This document shows positions 32,601 through 43,400 of a stretch of 64,000 nucleotides of DNA, in pieces (the first letter of the stretch is position 1; every line of letters begins with the position of its first letter). The stretch spans positions 16,059,501 to 16,123,500 of the forward strand of contig NW_018343987.1 in NCBI RefSeq assembly GCF_002099425.1, written 5' to 3'. The position numbers and the translations under genes are program-made. Below the pieces are notes generated by a model. The model made no database searches. It saw only the letters and a program-made list of their open reading frames with translations, and had not been told where the DNA came from. This DNA comes from Phascolarctos cinereus. Taxonomy: Eukaryota > Chordata > Mammalia > Diprotodontia > Phascolarctidae.

Positions 32601-35600
32601 AAGGGTAGAACAAGAGACCAGGACAAAAAAGTTTAAATTCCCCCAAAATGTACTAATTCAAGCACTTCAAAAGCACCCATTTACAAACAAATGTTATGTT
32701 CATTGCAATTCATTTTTATCCAATAATTAAAGCAAATCCCAAACCTTTGATAGCTATATTCTAATTAACCTACATATTTCAAAGTAATAAAGTTGCATTT
32801 CTTTAAACATTTTATAGCTGACTTCATGTTAATTTAAACAAGTCTTTCCCAATAGTAAAAACCGATAAATATAGCACACTTAAAACACTTCGTGTACATT
32901 TTCTCAGTTGGGCCTGACAAAACAGATTATTATTCTGATTTTATAGATAAGGATGCAGAGACTCAGGTCACATGAATCTGCCTTGGTGAAATAGCTATTC
33001 CGTGTTTGAGATGAGATTAAAAACAAGTTTTCTTGACTAGATGGCCATCGTTCTCAAAATCCAGGCAGGAAAAGTGAAACTTAAAAGCAGAAGGAAGTGA
33101 GGAATGAAGTTTCCAATGACAAAGGAAGGAAGTGGTAGGGCAACCCCTTTTCCACAACTGACAGAGCTTCTGAATTTCTCCCCATTTTGTCATTAAAGAA
33201 ACAATTCTACCACCCATCTCTTATGGGACAGAGGGGAGAAAAAGGGAAGGACAGCATATGAGCAGGGGAATTGCCCAAGTCTAGCTTTTGTAATTCCATT
33301 TTACTGGGATGAATAGCTGAACCATTTCAATGCGTGGGGAATCAGTGCACCCCCAACTGAAACACAGCAGGCTCAGAGTACACCCATAATACAGAAGGAA
33401 TACTGTGCTTACCAGTGACTGTGGAGGGTAAGGACTGCAGCCAGTGAGTAGTCCACCACAGAACTCGGGTACAGATAGGCAGCTGGGAGCAGGCCCAGCA
33501 GCAAGACACTGACGGCTCTCTCACTAGTCCAGTGCAGAGACGCAGCCTTAGAGGTTGCTACAAAAAGGACCAGAACCATGTGACATGAGGGAGGGGGTTT
33601 AGGACACATTCTCAACATGAATCTGTTAACACAAGTAGTCAATTTATGAAGCTAACAAAAGGCATAGAAGATTTAACAAAGAACATGAGAAGAACGGGAG
33701 CTTAGAAATAAATGACAGAAACTGGAGGTTTTTTCATTTTCTCACAAAAGAAAAGACTCCTGCTTTTTGGGGAGAGAACATCCTATGTATTTGCAAGGTA
33801 TGAAACGATCACTGGAGAAGAGACCAGTTGTTGCAGACCTTGTAAATGGAGATGAATATTTGGCATGCTCATTTTAAACATCTCTTTTCTATTGATATAC
33901 TTCTGCAGCCCAGAAAAGAAACCACATGCATTATTCACACTCCCCTCCTCCCCAAAGGTCTTAAACAAAATTTTCTTTCAAAACCAACCAACTCAAAGAG
34001 ACTAGCAAAGTCTATATACCACTTGCAGACTTTGTGGTCTACTTTATATCCTATGACTTGTAAACAACTTTAAAACAAGCTACAAATACTTTTGGCTTAA
34101 GTATTTTTTGAGGGGCACCATAACCATCTCAGTTTAATCAAGACTCAAAATCAGGTCTAAACTTCAATTTGGAGGGGAAAAAAAGCTTAAAAAAAACCCA
34201 ACAGTTCATATGTTTGTAGAGTACTTCACAATTTACAAAGTGCGGTTCTTAAAAACAAGTAAATATTGTACCTATTTTAGATTAGGAAACTGGATTCAAG
34301 GTTAAGTGACCTGCCCACAGTCACTGGAAGGATGTGATATGCTATGAGAAAACTAAAGACTAGAGAAACTAAATGATTTGCTTAGTTATACAGCTTAGTT
34401 ATACAGTGGTGAGCCAGGACTCAAACTCAAGTCTTTTCATTCAAAGCCAAACACCTTTTCTACTATACTACAACTAGTCTCACTCTACTTCTGTAGTCTC
34501 ACAGAGGGCTCAAAGCAATCCAGATCTAATAAGACATTGGCCTAAGAGCAAAAAGCCTAAAGGTGGTAGAATGGAGGCAGCTCAAAGTTTGAATTAAAAG
34601 CATCTGAATTGAGTCCTGGCTCTGGCATTTACTACCTGTGTGAGCTTGGGCAAGTTAACACTCCACCCCATCTTCAATTTCTCACCGATAAAATACAGTG
34701 GTTGGCCTAGATCTACAGTCTCTTTTGGCTCTAAACTTATAACCTGAAATCTGAACTTTAATGCTAGCGCCTTCCTCTCTGTTGATTACCTTTTACTTAT
34801 TCTGTATATAGTTTGTATATAGTTGCTTGTACATAGTTATCTGCTGTGAGATACCTGAGAGCAGAAATGGTTCTCTGGATATCTCCAGCACTTAGTAGTG
34901 CTTGGCACATAGGAGGCACTTAATGTTTGCTGACTTGTTGACTTGAACTTCTGTAAAAACAAGACATTAAATCTTTCCACATGTGGAGATGGTAACATGA
35001 AAAAAAACCTCAATTATCAATGTATTGATTATGTAAAATTAAAAAAATGTAATTGCTTATTAGAAACTGCCAAATGATTTCAATAGCAACCTAAATTATG
35101 GTACACCATGCACCCAAAATAGTTTTAAATTATCTGCTGTTTTGGATTATTACCGTTTTGACTCCTCTGTATTACCTAATATTAAAGGATGACTCCTCTG
35201 CAAAGAATGAGTCTCTGAAAAAGAAAGCCTTAGGCTTCGATATTTAATTTTTCAAAATCAGACGTTTCCCTATGTTGACACTAGGGGAGGCAAAACGGTA
35301 ACAGGAAGAGTCTGAGAGTTTGAAGACCTGTGGGTCTACCCCAAACTACCTAAGTCATTTTTGAACATGTCACTTCATAGCTTTATGCCTCAGTCTCCTC
35401 TCTCATTCATAAATGAAGGGGCCTAACTAGATGATTTGTCCGGGACCGTCGAGGGCCTGTCTCTACGGGGATCGAAGCCTGGCCGACCAGAGGACGAAGT
35501 GTAATGAACACAGGGGTCCGGCAGCGGGGCCGGGGGCAGGACGTACAGCTGCGGCGGGCAGACAGGTGGATGTGCCGTCCTCCCGGGGCAGGCCGATCCG

Positions 35601-36028
35601 GCAGAGATGCTGAAGCGAAGCCGGGTCTGATCACGCGGGCGCCCAGGAGCAGAGCTGGGGAGAAAGGCAGACGGTCACTGCTGGGGGGCAGGCTGCGGCG
35701 CGGGGCCCCTGTCCCGTTGGCTCTGGGCCAGTCGCCTCGGTGCCCCAGCCCCAGGAACGGCTCCGGGCCCGGCATGCCCAGGGGGGAGGAGAAGGGGCCG
35801 AGCGGCTGCCCTGGGTCCTCACTAGGGTCACTAGCCCAGTGCCACCGAGGGGCGGAAGCCCGTCACCTCGGGGCGTTGGGGCCCCAAAGAGCGCTGGCGT
35901 GCTGACCCCTCCGCCCCATGGCGGGAGAGATAACGGTCGGAGCCCCCCCGGCCCGCCCCCTCACCTCGGCCCCGGGCACAGCTCAGAAGGTTCAGGCGCC
36001 GCAGCGCCGCAGCCGCCGCCAGCGCCAT
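29640..36028 (-). CDS. SDHD: Succinate dehydrogenase cytochrome b small subunit (SDHD), complete, 4 exons
   Basis: SDHD is a membrane anchor of mitochondrial complex II. With SDHC it binds haem b and ubiquinone in the inner membrane. Coding exons are 36028-35965 (64 nt), 35654-35547 (108 nt), 33557-33413 (145 nt) and 29805-29640 (166 nt), all with GT-AG borders and matching phases. The total is 160 aa, against 159 in human by my recollection. Exons 3 and 4 are strongly conserved: [60 protein letters not shown]. The haem-ligand His lies near residue 103 and the quinone-site Asp-Tyr near 114-115. The presequence is Ala-rich ([20 protein letters not shown]), and exon 2 is much diverged and three codons shorter than I recall for human, while still ending HIHLS. 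Three membrane helices are expected. It shares a promoter with TIMM8B. Confidence 0.95.
31390..31845 (-). repeat. L2 LINE, antisense, in SDHD intron
   Basis: Begins CACATTTACTAAGCACCTCT and ends with the reversed 'GAATGCTGTGACC' L2 block, in the same order as the L2 copies at 80-590 and 5062-6190. Confidence 0.72.
31985..32148 (-). repeat. Short poly-A SINE, antisense, in SDHD intron
   Basis: Reversed T/G tail, GGGTTAAGTGACCTGTCC, ending CCACCTAGCTGCCCC. TTCTACTATTC before and TTCTGCTATCC after are likely target duplications. Confidence 0.85.
33558..35546 (-). other. SDHD intron 2 contents
   Basis: Antisense MIR pieces at 34200-34470, sense MIR at 34560-34760, sense L2 3' end at 34775-34945 (GCTTGGCACATAGGAGGCAC) and sense MIR at 35285-35425 close to exon 2. 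The rest is unassigned. The CpG island reaches into its 5' end. Confidence 0.65.
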
Positions 36029-36480
36029 GTCCGCCCAAAGCTCTCAAGGTCACTCGGTGACCCGGGTGCGGTTAGGACCACCTCCCGCGCCCCGGCTCCG
36101 GAAGCCGGTGTGAACCGGAACCTGGGAGAGTAAGAACGAGGGAGTCGGGAAGGAGAACCCGGATGAACCGGAAGCTGGTGTCGGCGTACCCTGCTCGGGG
36201 AAGGAAGTGGGACTGCCATCGGAAGGGCGGACATGGCGGAATTGGCCGAGGCCGATGAGGCCGAACTGCAGCGCCTGGTGGCGGCGGAACAGCAGAAGGC
36301 GCAGTTCACTGCCCAGGTGCCGAGATTTAGGACTAGGGAATAAAGGAGGGCTCCGGCGGGGGGAGGGGGGAGGTGCAAATGCTGCAGTGTCCGGGCTACC
36401 GGCCGACAGACTGCCGCGTCTAAGGGCGGGAGAAAGGGGCCCTCCGGAATGGGGGAGGGAGGAGGTGGGAGTCGTAGCTC
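35430..36480. promoter_or_regulatory. CpG island over the SDHD/TIMM8B 5' ends
   Basis: GC-rich sequence with very frequent CpG, in sharp contrast with its AT-rich surroundings. It covers SDHD exons 1-2, intron 1 (310 bp) and TIMM8B exon 1. Many open frames seen here are compositional and cross the true exons in wrong frames. Confidence 0.9.
36029..36232. promoter_or_regulatory. Bidirectional SDHD/TIMM8B promoter
   Basis: Only 204 bp separate the two divergent start codons. Visible candidate sites are an ERR-type TCAAGGTCA at 36044-36052 facing TGACC at 36058-36062, and five GGAA (ETS-like) cores at 36098, 36114, 36167, 36203 and 36219. There is no TATA box. The arrangement is conserved with the human gene pair as I recall it. 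Factor binding is inferred from motifs only. Confidence 0.85.
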
Positions 36481-37834
36481 ACCCCTCTCTCTGTAGGCGT
36501 TTTAGAGGTGATCTAATCCAACCCAACCCCAGCTCCGCTGAGATGAGGCCCGAGAGGGGCAGTGTCTTGTCCAGGGTCACACAGGTAATAAGTAGAACTG
36601 TCATTTTAAGATTTGGAGTCGAAAGGGACGTCTTTCACAACCCCGTAAAGGTTAGATATTTTAAAAGAGAGGAAAGAGGTCTCTGGTTTCTTGGAGAATC
36701 AGTTGAGAAGAGCTCACGGTGCTGCCACCACGGTGTGCTGGCTGCTGGCGGGGGATGGGGGGGGTCCAGGGGGAGAAGAGATATTCCTACCTGCAGCCCA
36801 CCCCCAAAACCCTGTGGCAAAACTGTTGAGCTGTGTGGTCTGTGGTGCAGACCTTAGGTATTTTTGGAGTTAAGATAATAGTAGAGACACTAGGTAGCCG
36901 GTCAATGACTGTAACCAAGAAAGCTTTCATGAGGCTGACACTTAAATTGAGACTCGAATGATTTGGATAGGCGAGCAGAAAGAATGATAATTATCACAAG
37001 GATAGCGTAGGTATGGGGCATTAACGTGCCGTTTAATAAATGTTGGAAGTAGTGGACGTGGGCTGGATAGGTACAGGAGAGCCAGGGAATTTGGACTTAG
37101 GTTCACAGATTTAGAACTAGAAATGACTAGCTTCTTCTTTTATGGACCTGAACTAAAGCCCAGAAAAGTTGTAACCACCCAAGGTCACATAATAGTAAGT
37201 GCCAAAGCTTGGATTCAAAACCAAGTTTCCTTCCCAGATGCTATATATCTACATCATGCTTCCAGTGGGTAATTGCCCTTAGAGATACTTGAACAAAGGG
37301 TGAAGAGAGAAACAAGATCTTGGAATAATCTGGCATGAGTGTGAAAAAGACATTGTGAGTAGGGAGATATAAACCTGTATTAGTAATTTAAGCTTAAAGT
37401 GACAAGGATCTCAGACTCATACCTGCATTTTCATAGCCACCTATTATAGGCAAGATAAGTGGCTATGTAAACACAGATATGAGTCTGAGATATTTTGAAG
37501 AACTGATAGGAAATACAGAAGGCAAAGGAGAGGGAAGTATCAAAGATGACTTAAAGTTCAGTCTGGTAAAGGGGGGGCAAATGATAGGAAAAGGGAAAAC
37601 CAGAGAGGAAAGAAAAGTACTACCTGCCCCTCTACCCCTCTCTATAATGACTATCTTCCTCCTTAGGTACACCACTTCATGGATTTGTGCTGGGATAAAT
37701 GTGTTGAAAAACCAGGAAGCCGTCTAGATTCTCGAACTGAAAATTGCCTTACCAGTTGTGTGGACCGATTCATCGATACCACTCTTACCATCACAAGCCG
37801 ATTTGCTCAGATTGTGCAGAAAGGGAGCCAGTAG
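36233..37834 (+). CDS. TIMM8B: Mitochondrial import chaperone subunit Tim8B (TIMM8B), complete, 2 exons
   Basis: TIMM8B is a small intermembrane-space protein that, with a Tim13-type partner, escorts hydrophobic precursors to the TIM22 or SAM machineries. Exons 36233-36316 (28 codons) and 37667-37834 are joined by a 1350-bp GT-AG intron in phase 0. The product is 83 aa, the same as human by my recollection. It begins MAELAEADEAELQRLVAAEQ. The twin CX3C motifs that form two disulphides are intact (CWDKC at 36-40, CLTSC at 55-59), and the C-terminus is ITSRFAQIVQKGSQ. The start codon is the first ATG after the promoter and matches the family N-terminus. No presequence is expected, since import uses the Mia40 pathway. 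Confidence 0.97.
36317..37666 (+). other. TIMM8B intron contents
   Basis: The first part lies in the CpG island. Reversed MIR-like pieces lie at 36490-36610 (GTGTCTTGTCCAGGGTCACA) and 37075-37255. The remainder is unassigned. Open frames on both strands at 36207-36857 and 37463-37727 show no family resemblance. Confidence 0.6.
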
Positions 37835-38059
37835 GCTAACCCTTATCCCCATCCTAAGTGAGGGAAATGAATGGAAGAACAAAAAGATCTGTAACTGGAC
37901 AGTTGATATACCGTGGCTAAGGTCTTCGTGAAAGGGTGAAGAAACTATGACCAAATCAACTATGGGCTATGGCCAAACCTATTTAAAAAATAACAAGAGA
38001 TATTCAAAAAGTGAAATTTCTTTATTTGGAATTTTGGAATTCCAGATTGTATTACATCA

Positions 38060-38111
38060 TTTATTTGATAAATATGACTCCCCCAACCCTGGTCTTTATT
38101 ACTTTATTAAA
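38060..38111. terminator. Converging poly(A) signals of TIMM8B and NKAPD1
   Basis: On the plus strand, ATTAAA at 38106-38111 followed by an A-run could end TIMM8B (3' UTR about 280 nt). On the minus strand, AATAAA occurs at 38065-38060, 38100-38095 and 38108-38103. These are the clearest signals I found for NKAPD1, about 2.4 kb past its stop. The two transcripts may thus overlap at their ends. Confidence 0.5.
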
Positions 38112-40479
38112 AAAAAAAATCCTACCTCAGGGTTTAGAGATCCCTGACTGTTTGAAAATCCTAAAACACTAATCAAAGAAAAAAATGGGTTCCAATGCTG
38201 GTAGTGCAAATGGGAGACACTGGATTTAAAAGCCACCCTGAGCCTTTCACTCAGGAACTGGAAGAACTTTAGAAGCCAAATAAGGCTTAGAAAACTAAAG
38301 TTTGGAGTTTAGAAGGCAGTTGAGAGCGGACAGTCCTTTTGCTCCCATATGACCACATACAAGTAATTAGAGTAAACATGACCAAAAATAAAAACCTGGC
38401 TGCAGCAAAGACACATTGACTAGAAAAGGAGGCAGAGCTGCTAGTATGAGAAAAGGCTCTTGGCTCACATAACAGTACAAACTTCTAGAGACTCCCCTAA
38501 CCTGTCAAGTGCCTAGAAGAAACTTGGTGCAAAAGACAATGTTGAAAGAAAAATGAAAAACAATCCAGTTAGGATCCTATTTCCTAGAGGACCACAGAAA
38601 ATACTGTTTGCTTTAAGTTAGGGGATTGTCATTTTAGAATCTCTTCTATCTCTAAAATCTCTACCAAGTAAGAGGCCTTCTCTTCAAAAAAATTCCTGGT
38701 AAAAACTGGCATTTAGTGGTAGTTGGCTAAGAGTACATAAACCGGAGCCAGAAGAGTTAGTAAGTCATATAGATGTCCAAAAAAGGGTAGCACCTACTGG
38801 TTAACCAGTGGATGGAGGGCCTTTGCCCAAAGATGTATTTGAAGGTTAATTCTGTAGACTGTAGAATCCCTCTGTTGTACAGAGGCCTTGAGAAGTAATT
38901 CATAACTACAGAATCTTAGGTATTTATGTGTAAACCTAATTATATTCCATTGTTATAAGGTGTCTCCCATTACTTTGCCCTTTGTTGTCTATGATACTCC
39001 CAATGAGGTCAGTGTTATTCCCATTTTAGGGATGGGGAAAATGAGGCATGAGGTTAAATGACTTGTTTAGGACCTCACAAATATAGTCAATAATGGCAGA
39101 GCCAGAATTAGGCTGTTTTTAGTTCTCAGACCATCAAGTAACAGCTACATAATTATATGTAACACTGTAAGTCTGAAGTATTTGTTCTCTTCTAAGTGGG
39201 GCAAAGTTTAGCTATATCCATTAAATCACAGAATTTTGGGGATGGAAACTATATTCCACATGACCCCTGCTCCTAACCATACCTCCAAGGAAACCTTGGG
39301 ACCCTATTTGAAATACCCCTAGGTCCCAATTGAACAAAATTAAATAACCCAACTTTCTTTGCTGGGGTGGGGGTATATTTTGAGTCCCATGAAGGCTGGG
39401 AAGAGGCAAATATGTCCCTGAGAGACCTGTATTATTTTGGAGCTGACCTGACTCTCTAGTTAGAGGTGGAATCTGGAATTCATTTACAGACTTGGAGACA
39501 AAAACAAGGAAAGACAGACTATTTAAATGATATCTGTAACCAGTGTCCTGAATCCAGTTCAGGGCACACAAATGGACAGCATGGTCAGATTCTAATTTGA
39601 CCCCATATCAACTAGGACCATCTTAAAAAAACAAAAAAAAAATTTCACATACAATTAAACTCAGGCAAAATTTAGCAGTATGCTGGGAGACTTCTACTGC
39701 CTGATTCAGACTTAGGCTCAGGGGCTATAAAGAATACATGTTTATGGACCCTACCCAGTGGGGAAAACATACCAAGAAAGCCCCACTCCCTTCTGGTAAC
39801 AGCTGCCTGTAGTTCTTATTGCAAGGGAAAAAAGGCTTGTTCCTGTGCCCATTTCCTCAAGTACACTGGGCCAGCCAGAATAGGACTAAAAAGTTCAATA
39901 TTAAATCAAACTGGGGTCTAGATATACATATCTAATGATCAAAGGCACCAAGGCTGAGAATGAAAAGCCAGGTATGACACCTGCTGTAAGAAGGTCAGAG
40001 GAAGATGATCTGGAGTGTTTAAATAATAAGGCCCCACAATGATTTCCTTGTTGAGTTCTTTGGGGTCATACCACCTGCACATGGGGATAGTCAACAAAGG
40101 AAAGTCATCTCTCCACACTGTCCTCTTGGGCCTAACGCTTGCTTTCCCCAAACTGAGCACTTTAGTGGGAGTTCCCAGATTACTGGCTTCTGTTTCCTCT
40201 GATTTGGGGAATAGTGTGCATGAGACAGTGTGGCTAATTGCAAAAAATAATCTCTTCAAGAAACCTTCATTACAAAAACTAACAACAGTTTCCCCATTAC
40301 CAATAAAAGGGGATCAAGTTTAACAGGCTCAAATAGGAGAAAATCCCATCAGTTAGGATTTGGATGGCACAAGACAGCTCTCACCACTTGGACCACTTAT
40401 TCTAACAAGAGAGAGTCTCTGCCACACCCGTTGAGTCCAAGGGGTCACCTGGAAAATGGAGGGTGAAGCCTCCCTCGAT
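38112..40479 (-). other. NKAPD1 3' UTR or intergenic sequence
   Basis: Mostly unique AT-rich sequence with an antisense MIR-like block at about 38930-39115 (GGGAAAATGAGGCATGAGG). No exon was recognised. Open frames at 39221-39571 and 39939-40323 have no family resemblance. Whether all of this is NKAPD1 3' UTR depends on which poly(A) site is used. Confidence 0.5.
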
Positions 40480-43400
40480 TTAATCCTCATCGGAGCTCTC
40501 ATCCGTCTTTTCATCTGTAGCCACCTTCCAGTTCTTCCGCTTGCTGGTCCTCTCTTGTACCTCACTCTTCCTCTTCGTTGGGGTGATGTGACCTTTCTGA
40601 TCCTTTTTCCTTTTGGTTTTCTTGGCATCTTTTTCCTCGCTTTCCTCAGAACTACTGGATGCTGAATCATCTGGGTGAGAAGAATCACTTTCTGACTCTG
40701 AGAAAGAAGCAGGTTTCTTGGGAGCCTTTTTCCTTGATTTTTTCTTTCGCTTATGTGATTGTTTGCCTTTCCTAGCACTGGAAACCTGAGTTTCTCCTGA
40801 GCATTCACTGGAGGAATCTGCAGCTCTATCTGTGGCTTCTTTCTTGCTTTTCTTTTGTTTTTTGTGTGATCGTTTTTTTTGCTTTTTTTTGTGGGATTTC
40901 TTTGACCTCTTACGTTTATGGGACTCATGAGCAGATGACTTTTCCTGGGGAGGTGTGTTTCTTCCATTAATAGCCTCTTGCTGATCACTATGAACACAGC
41001 AAAGAAAGGATAAAGGTCATAGAAAGAGCATTTTATTTATGCTTTTAATAGCCTGTTTGAGACTTGAGAAATAGCACTGGTTAATAGCCTAAGTGAGAGT
41101 TGAGCCTAAGGCTTAGCTTTCAATTCCAACTTGCCAAAGGGTTGCTAAGTGACAGTGATATACTTTCCCTTTGAGGCCTTTAGTTTTATCACCTATAAAA
41201 TAAGGGTAATAATAACTACCCTATTTCACTGACTATTATAAGGAATAAGTCATAATAATTGCAGAGCCATTTGGAAACACCAAAAAGCAGTAGCCAGTAA
41301 AACACATTGCCTTCCTCCTCCTGAAGTAGTCACCAGTGTTTCCGGTCACGGGGACAAAGACAAATGATTTCATATATCCTTTATTCAAAAAACAAAACCA
41401 CATCCGCAACACAATTTATAAGTCAACATAGGCTGACTTGCTTTTCTTTTTTTTCTTAGTAAACCTACAGGCCTTACCTATCTGTGTCAAATTCCTCGGG
41501 ATATAGTTCTTTATATCCACTGTGACCCCATCTGTAAAATAATAGAGTGAAATCTGTTAGAGAAATGCACTAGATGTTCAGAAATGAAATAACAAAAGAA
41601 CACTGAGATTAAAAGAAAAAATAAAGTTTGATAGTACCGATTCATGGAATCACAGACTACAGAGATGGAAGGAATTTAAGAGAGACAGTCAAACACAAAA
41701 ATGAAGATATAAGAAGTCTAGAGTTGGGGAAGAAGTTCCTCAAAGTCTTACAGCAAATTAGTGGTAAAGCTGGGACTAAAACTTAGGTCTCCTAATTCCC
41801 AATCTAGTGAGCTTTCCACTCTACCATGCCATGCTTATTAGTAAATTAGCTGCATTTTTTTTGAAGCACCAGGAGAAAACATTTACAGATGCTGGGCTCT
41901 TTTGTCCCTTTGTCCAGTCCTCAAGCCAAAAGAACATTAAATGACTCTTTGATAGCACCAACTCAGGGACAGAACCTTGGAGTGATTCAGTAAGTTCACA
42001 AGACATAAAGGATGCTTTCAAAAATGGAACTCTGTCTCATGAAGTAAAAGTAACATCACCTTAGAAATCAAAACCTCTGCATTTGGGCTCCACATCTTGC
42101 ATTTAATGGCTGTGTGACCTCTGACAAGTCACAAATCACCTCTATTGCCTGAAATTTCCTCATCTCTCAAATGAAATGAGTGACCTAGATGACCTCTTGT
42201 GGATCTACAACAACTACAATGGCACAATGGAACTTTAAGAGCAAAATTATTGAGACAGTACTTTGGTCACAAACCTGTCTGGCATGCTGGCCTCATAATT
42301 ATATAGCTTTCTGTTCCAGGATCGGGTCCTAAGCAAATCGTCTTCAAATGTCCCTGGAATTTCTTGCTTTGTCCTCCAGTAGACTCGATGGCTTTCTTCA
42401 TCGAAACCATCACTTCGCATTCGGCTAGGGTAGAAAACAGGCCCACATTTAGATTTAGAAATAATTTATATAGCTCCTTTAGGGGACAGGATACAGGGTT
42501 TACAGAACAAGCAGAGAGAAGCCCTCACTGACCTAGTATTTGTTAAGAATTATTTTTGTGAAAGGCATCATCTGTTTTATCTCTCTGGGTTATTATTACT
42601 TGTTCTACTCTATTCCAGAGCCCAGGAACAAGAAATTGGGTCACTTCTGGACTACTGCCAGTTTCACCCAACCTTCGCTAACAACCAGTCAGAATACAGA
42701 CCTCTTTCACTAGTGATCAATATCAATATAGAGTGCTCACATTTAAAAGAGACATAATATATTATGTAACTAGAAATGCCATTTTGAATTGAGTAATTAA
42801 ATAAAAAAAGGAAAAAGGACAGTACTACTAAATGTGTAACTAGTAGACTGCCAAATTTAAACAGAATCTCTTTTAATAAACAAGCCAAAGCAATTTGTTT
42901 TTTATATTTATTAAAGCCTGGTTCTAGTGTGGACTTCCTGTACATAATTTTAGTAAGTGGATAACTTATCTATGGGATTAATCACCATTCCCACACAGCC
43001 AAACAATTAAGGATTGGTGGACCCCCTACATTCACACAACTCTATACAATCGTATTCTAAGTGAATAAGGCTGAGACCATGTATGACTTGATGATTCAAG
43101 AATAGATGAAGCAGATGAAAGAAGGGGCCCATAAGAGACAATTACAAATTGTTAGTGATGAGCCAACTAAAGATACAAATATAAAGATGAAGACTGCAGA
43201 ACCCTAAGACTCTGCCCATGTTTATGGAGAAATTCTCAACTTTTCCAACATACAAAGATGTTAAGGATTCTGCAGGTAAATGAAGCCATAGTTACAAGTC
43301 ACTAAATCTATGCATGTGTCTGGATTCATAACATACAGAATGCTCAGTGACTAAAAAGAACTGCCTATGGAATTCTGCCTACTAGCCTGAGGAAACTAAG

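Larger units (their letters stand above)
29806..33412 (-). other. SDHD intron 3 contents
   Basis: This is mostly unique AT-rich sequence. A short antisense L2 tail lies near 30665-30715, a long antisense L2 at about 31390-31845 (GAATGCTGTGACCAAACAAG end), an antisense short SINE at 31985-32148 and a decayed antisense MIR at 32875-33035. No extra exon was recognised. Confidence 0.7.

Noticed and set aside
35407-36378. Several long open frames on both strands in the first CpG island
   Set aside because: GC-rich sequence lacks stop codons by chance. The true exons (SDHD 1-2, TIMM8B 1) are short and explain the conserved parts.
40353-40997. 214-codon minus-strand open frame
   Set aside because: It overlaps the last NKAPD1 exon in a different frame. 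The frame that joins the upstream exons gives the conserved NKAPD1 C-terminus instead.
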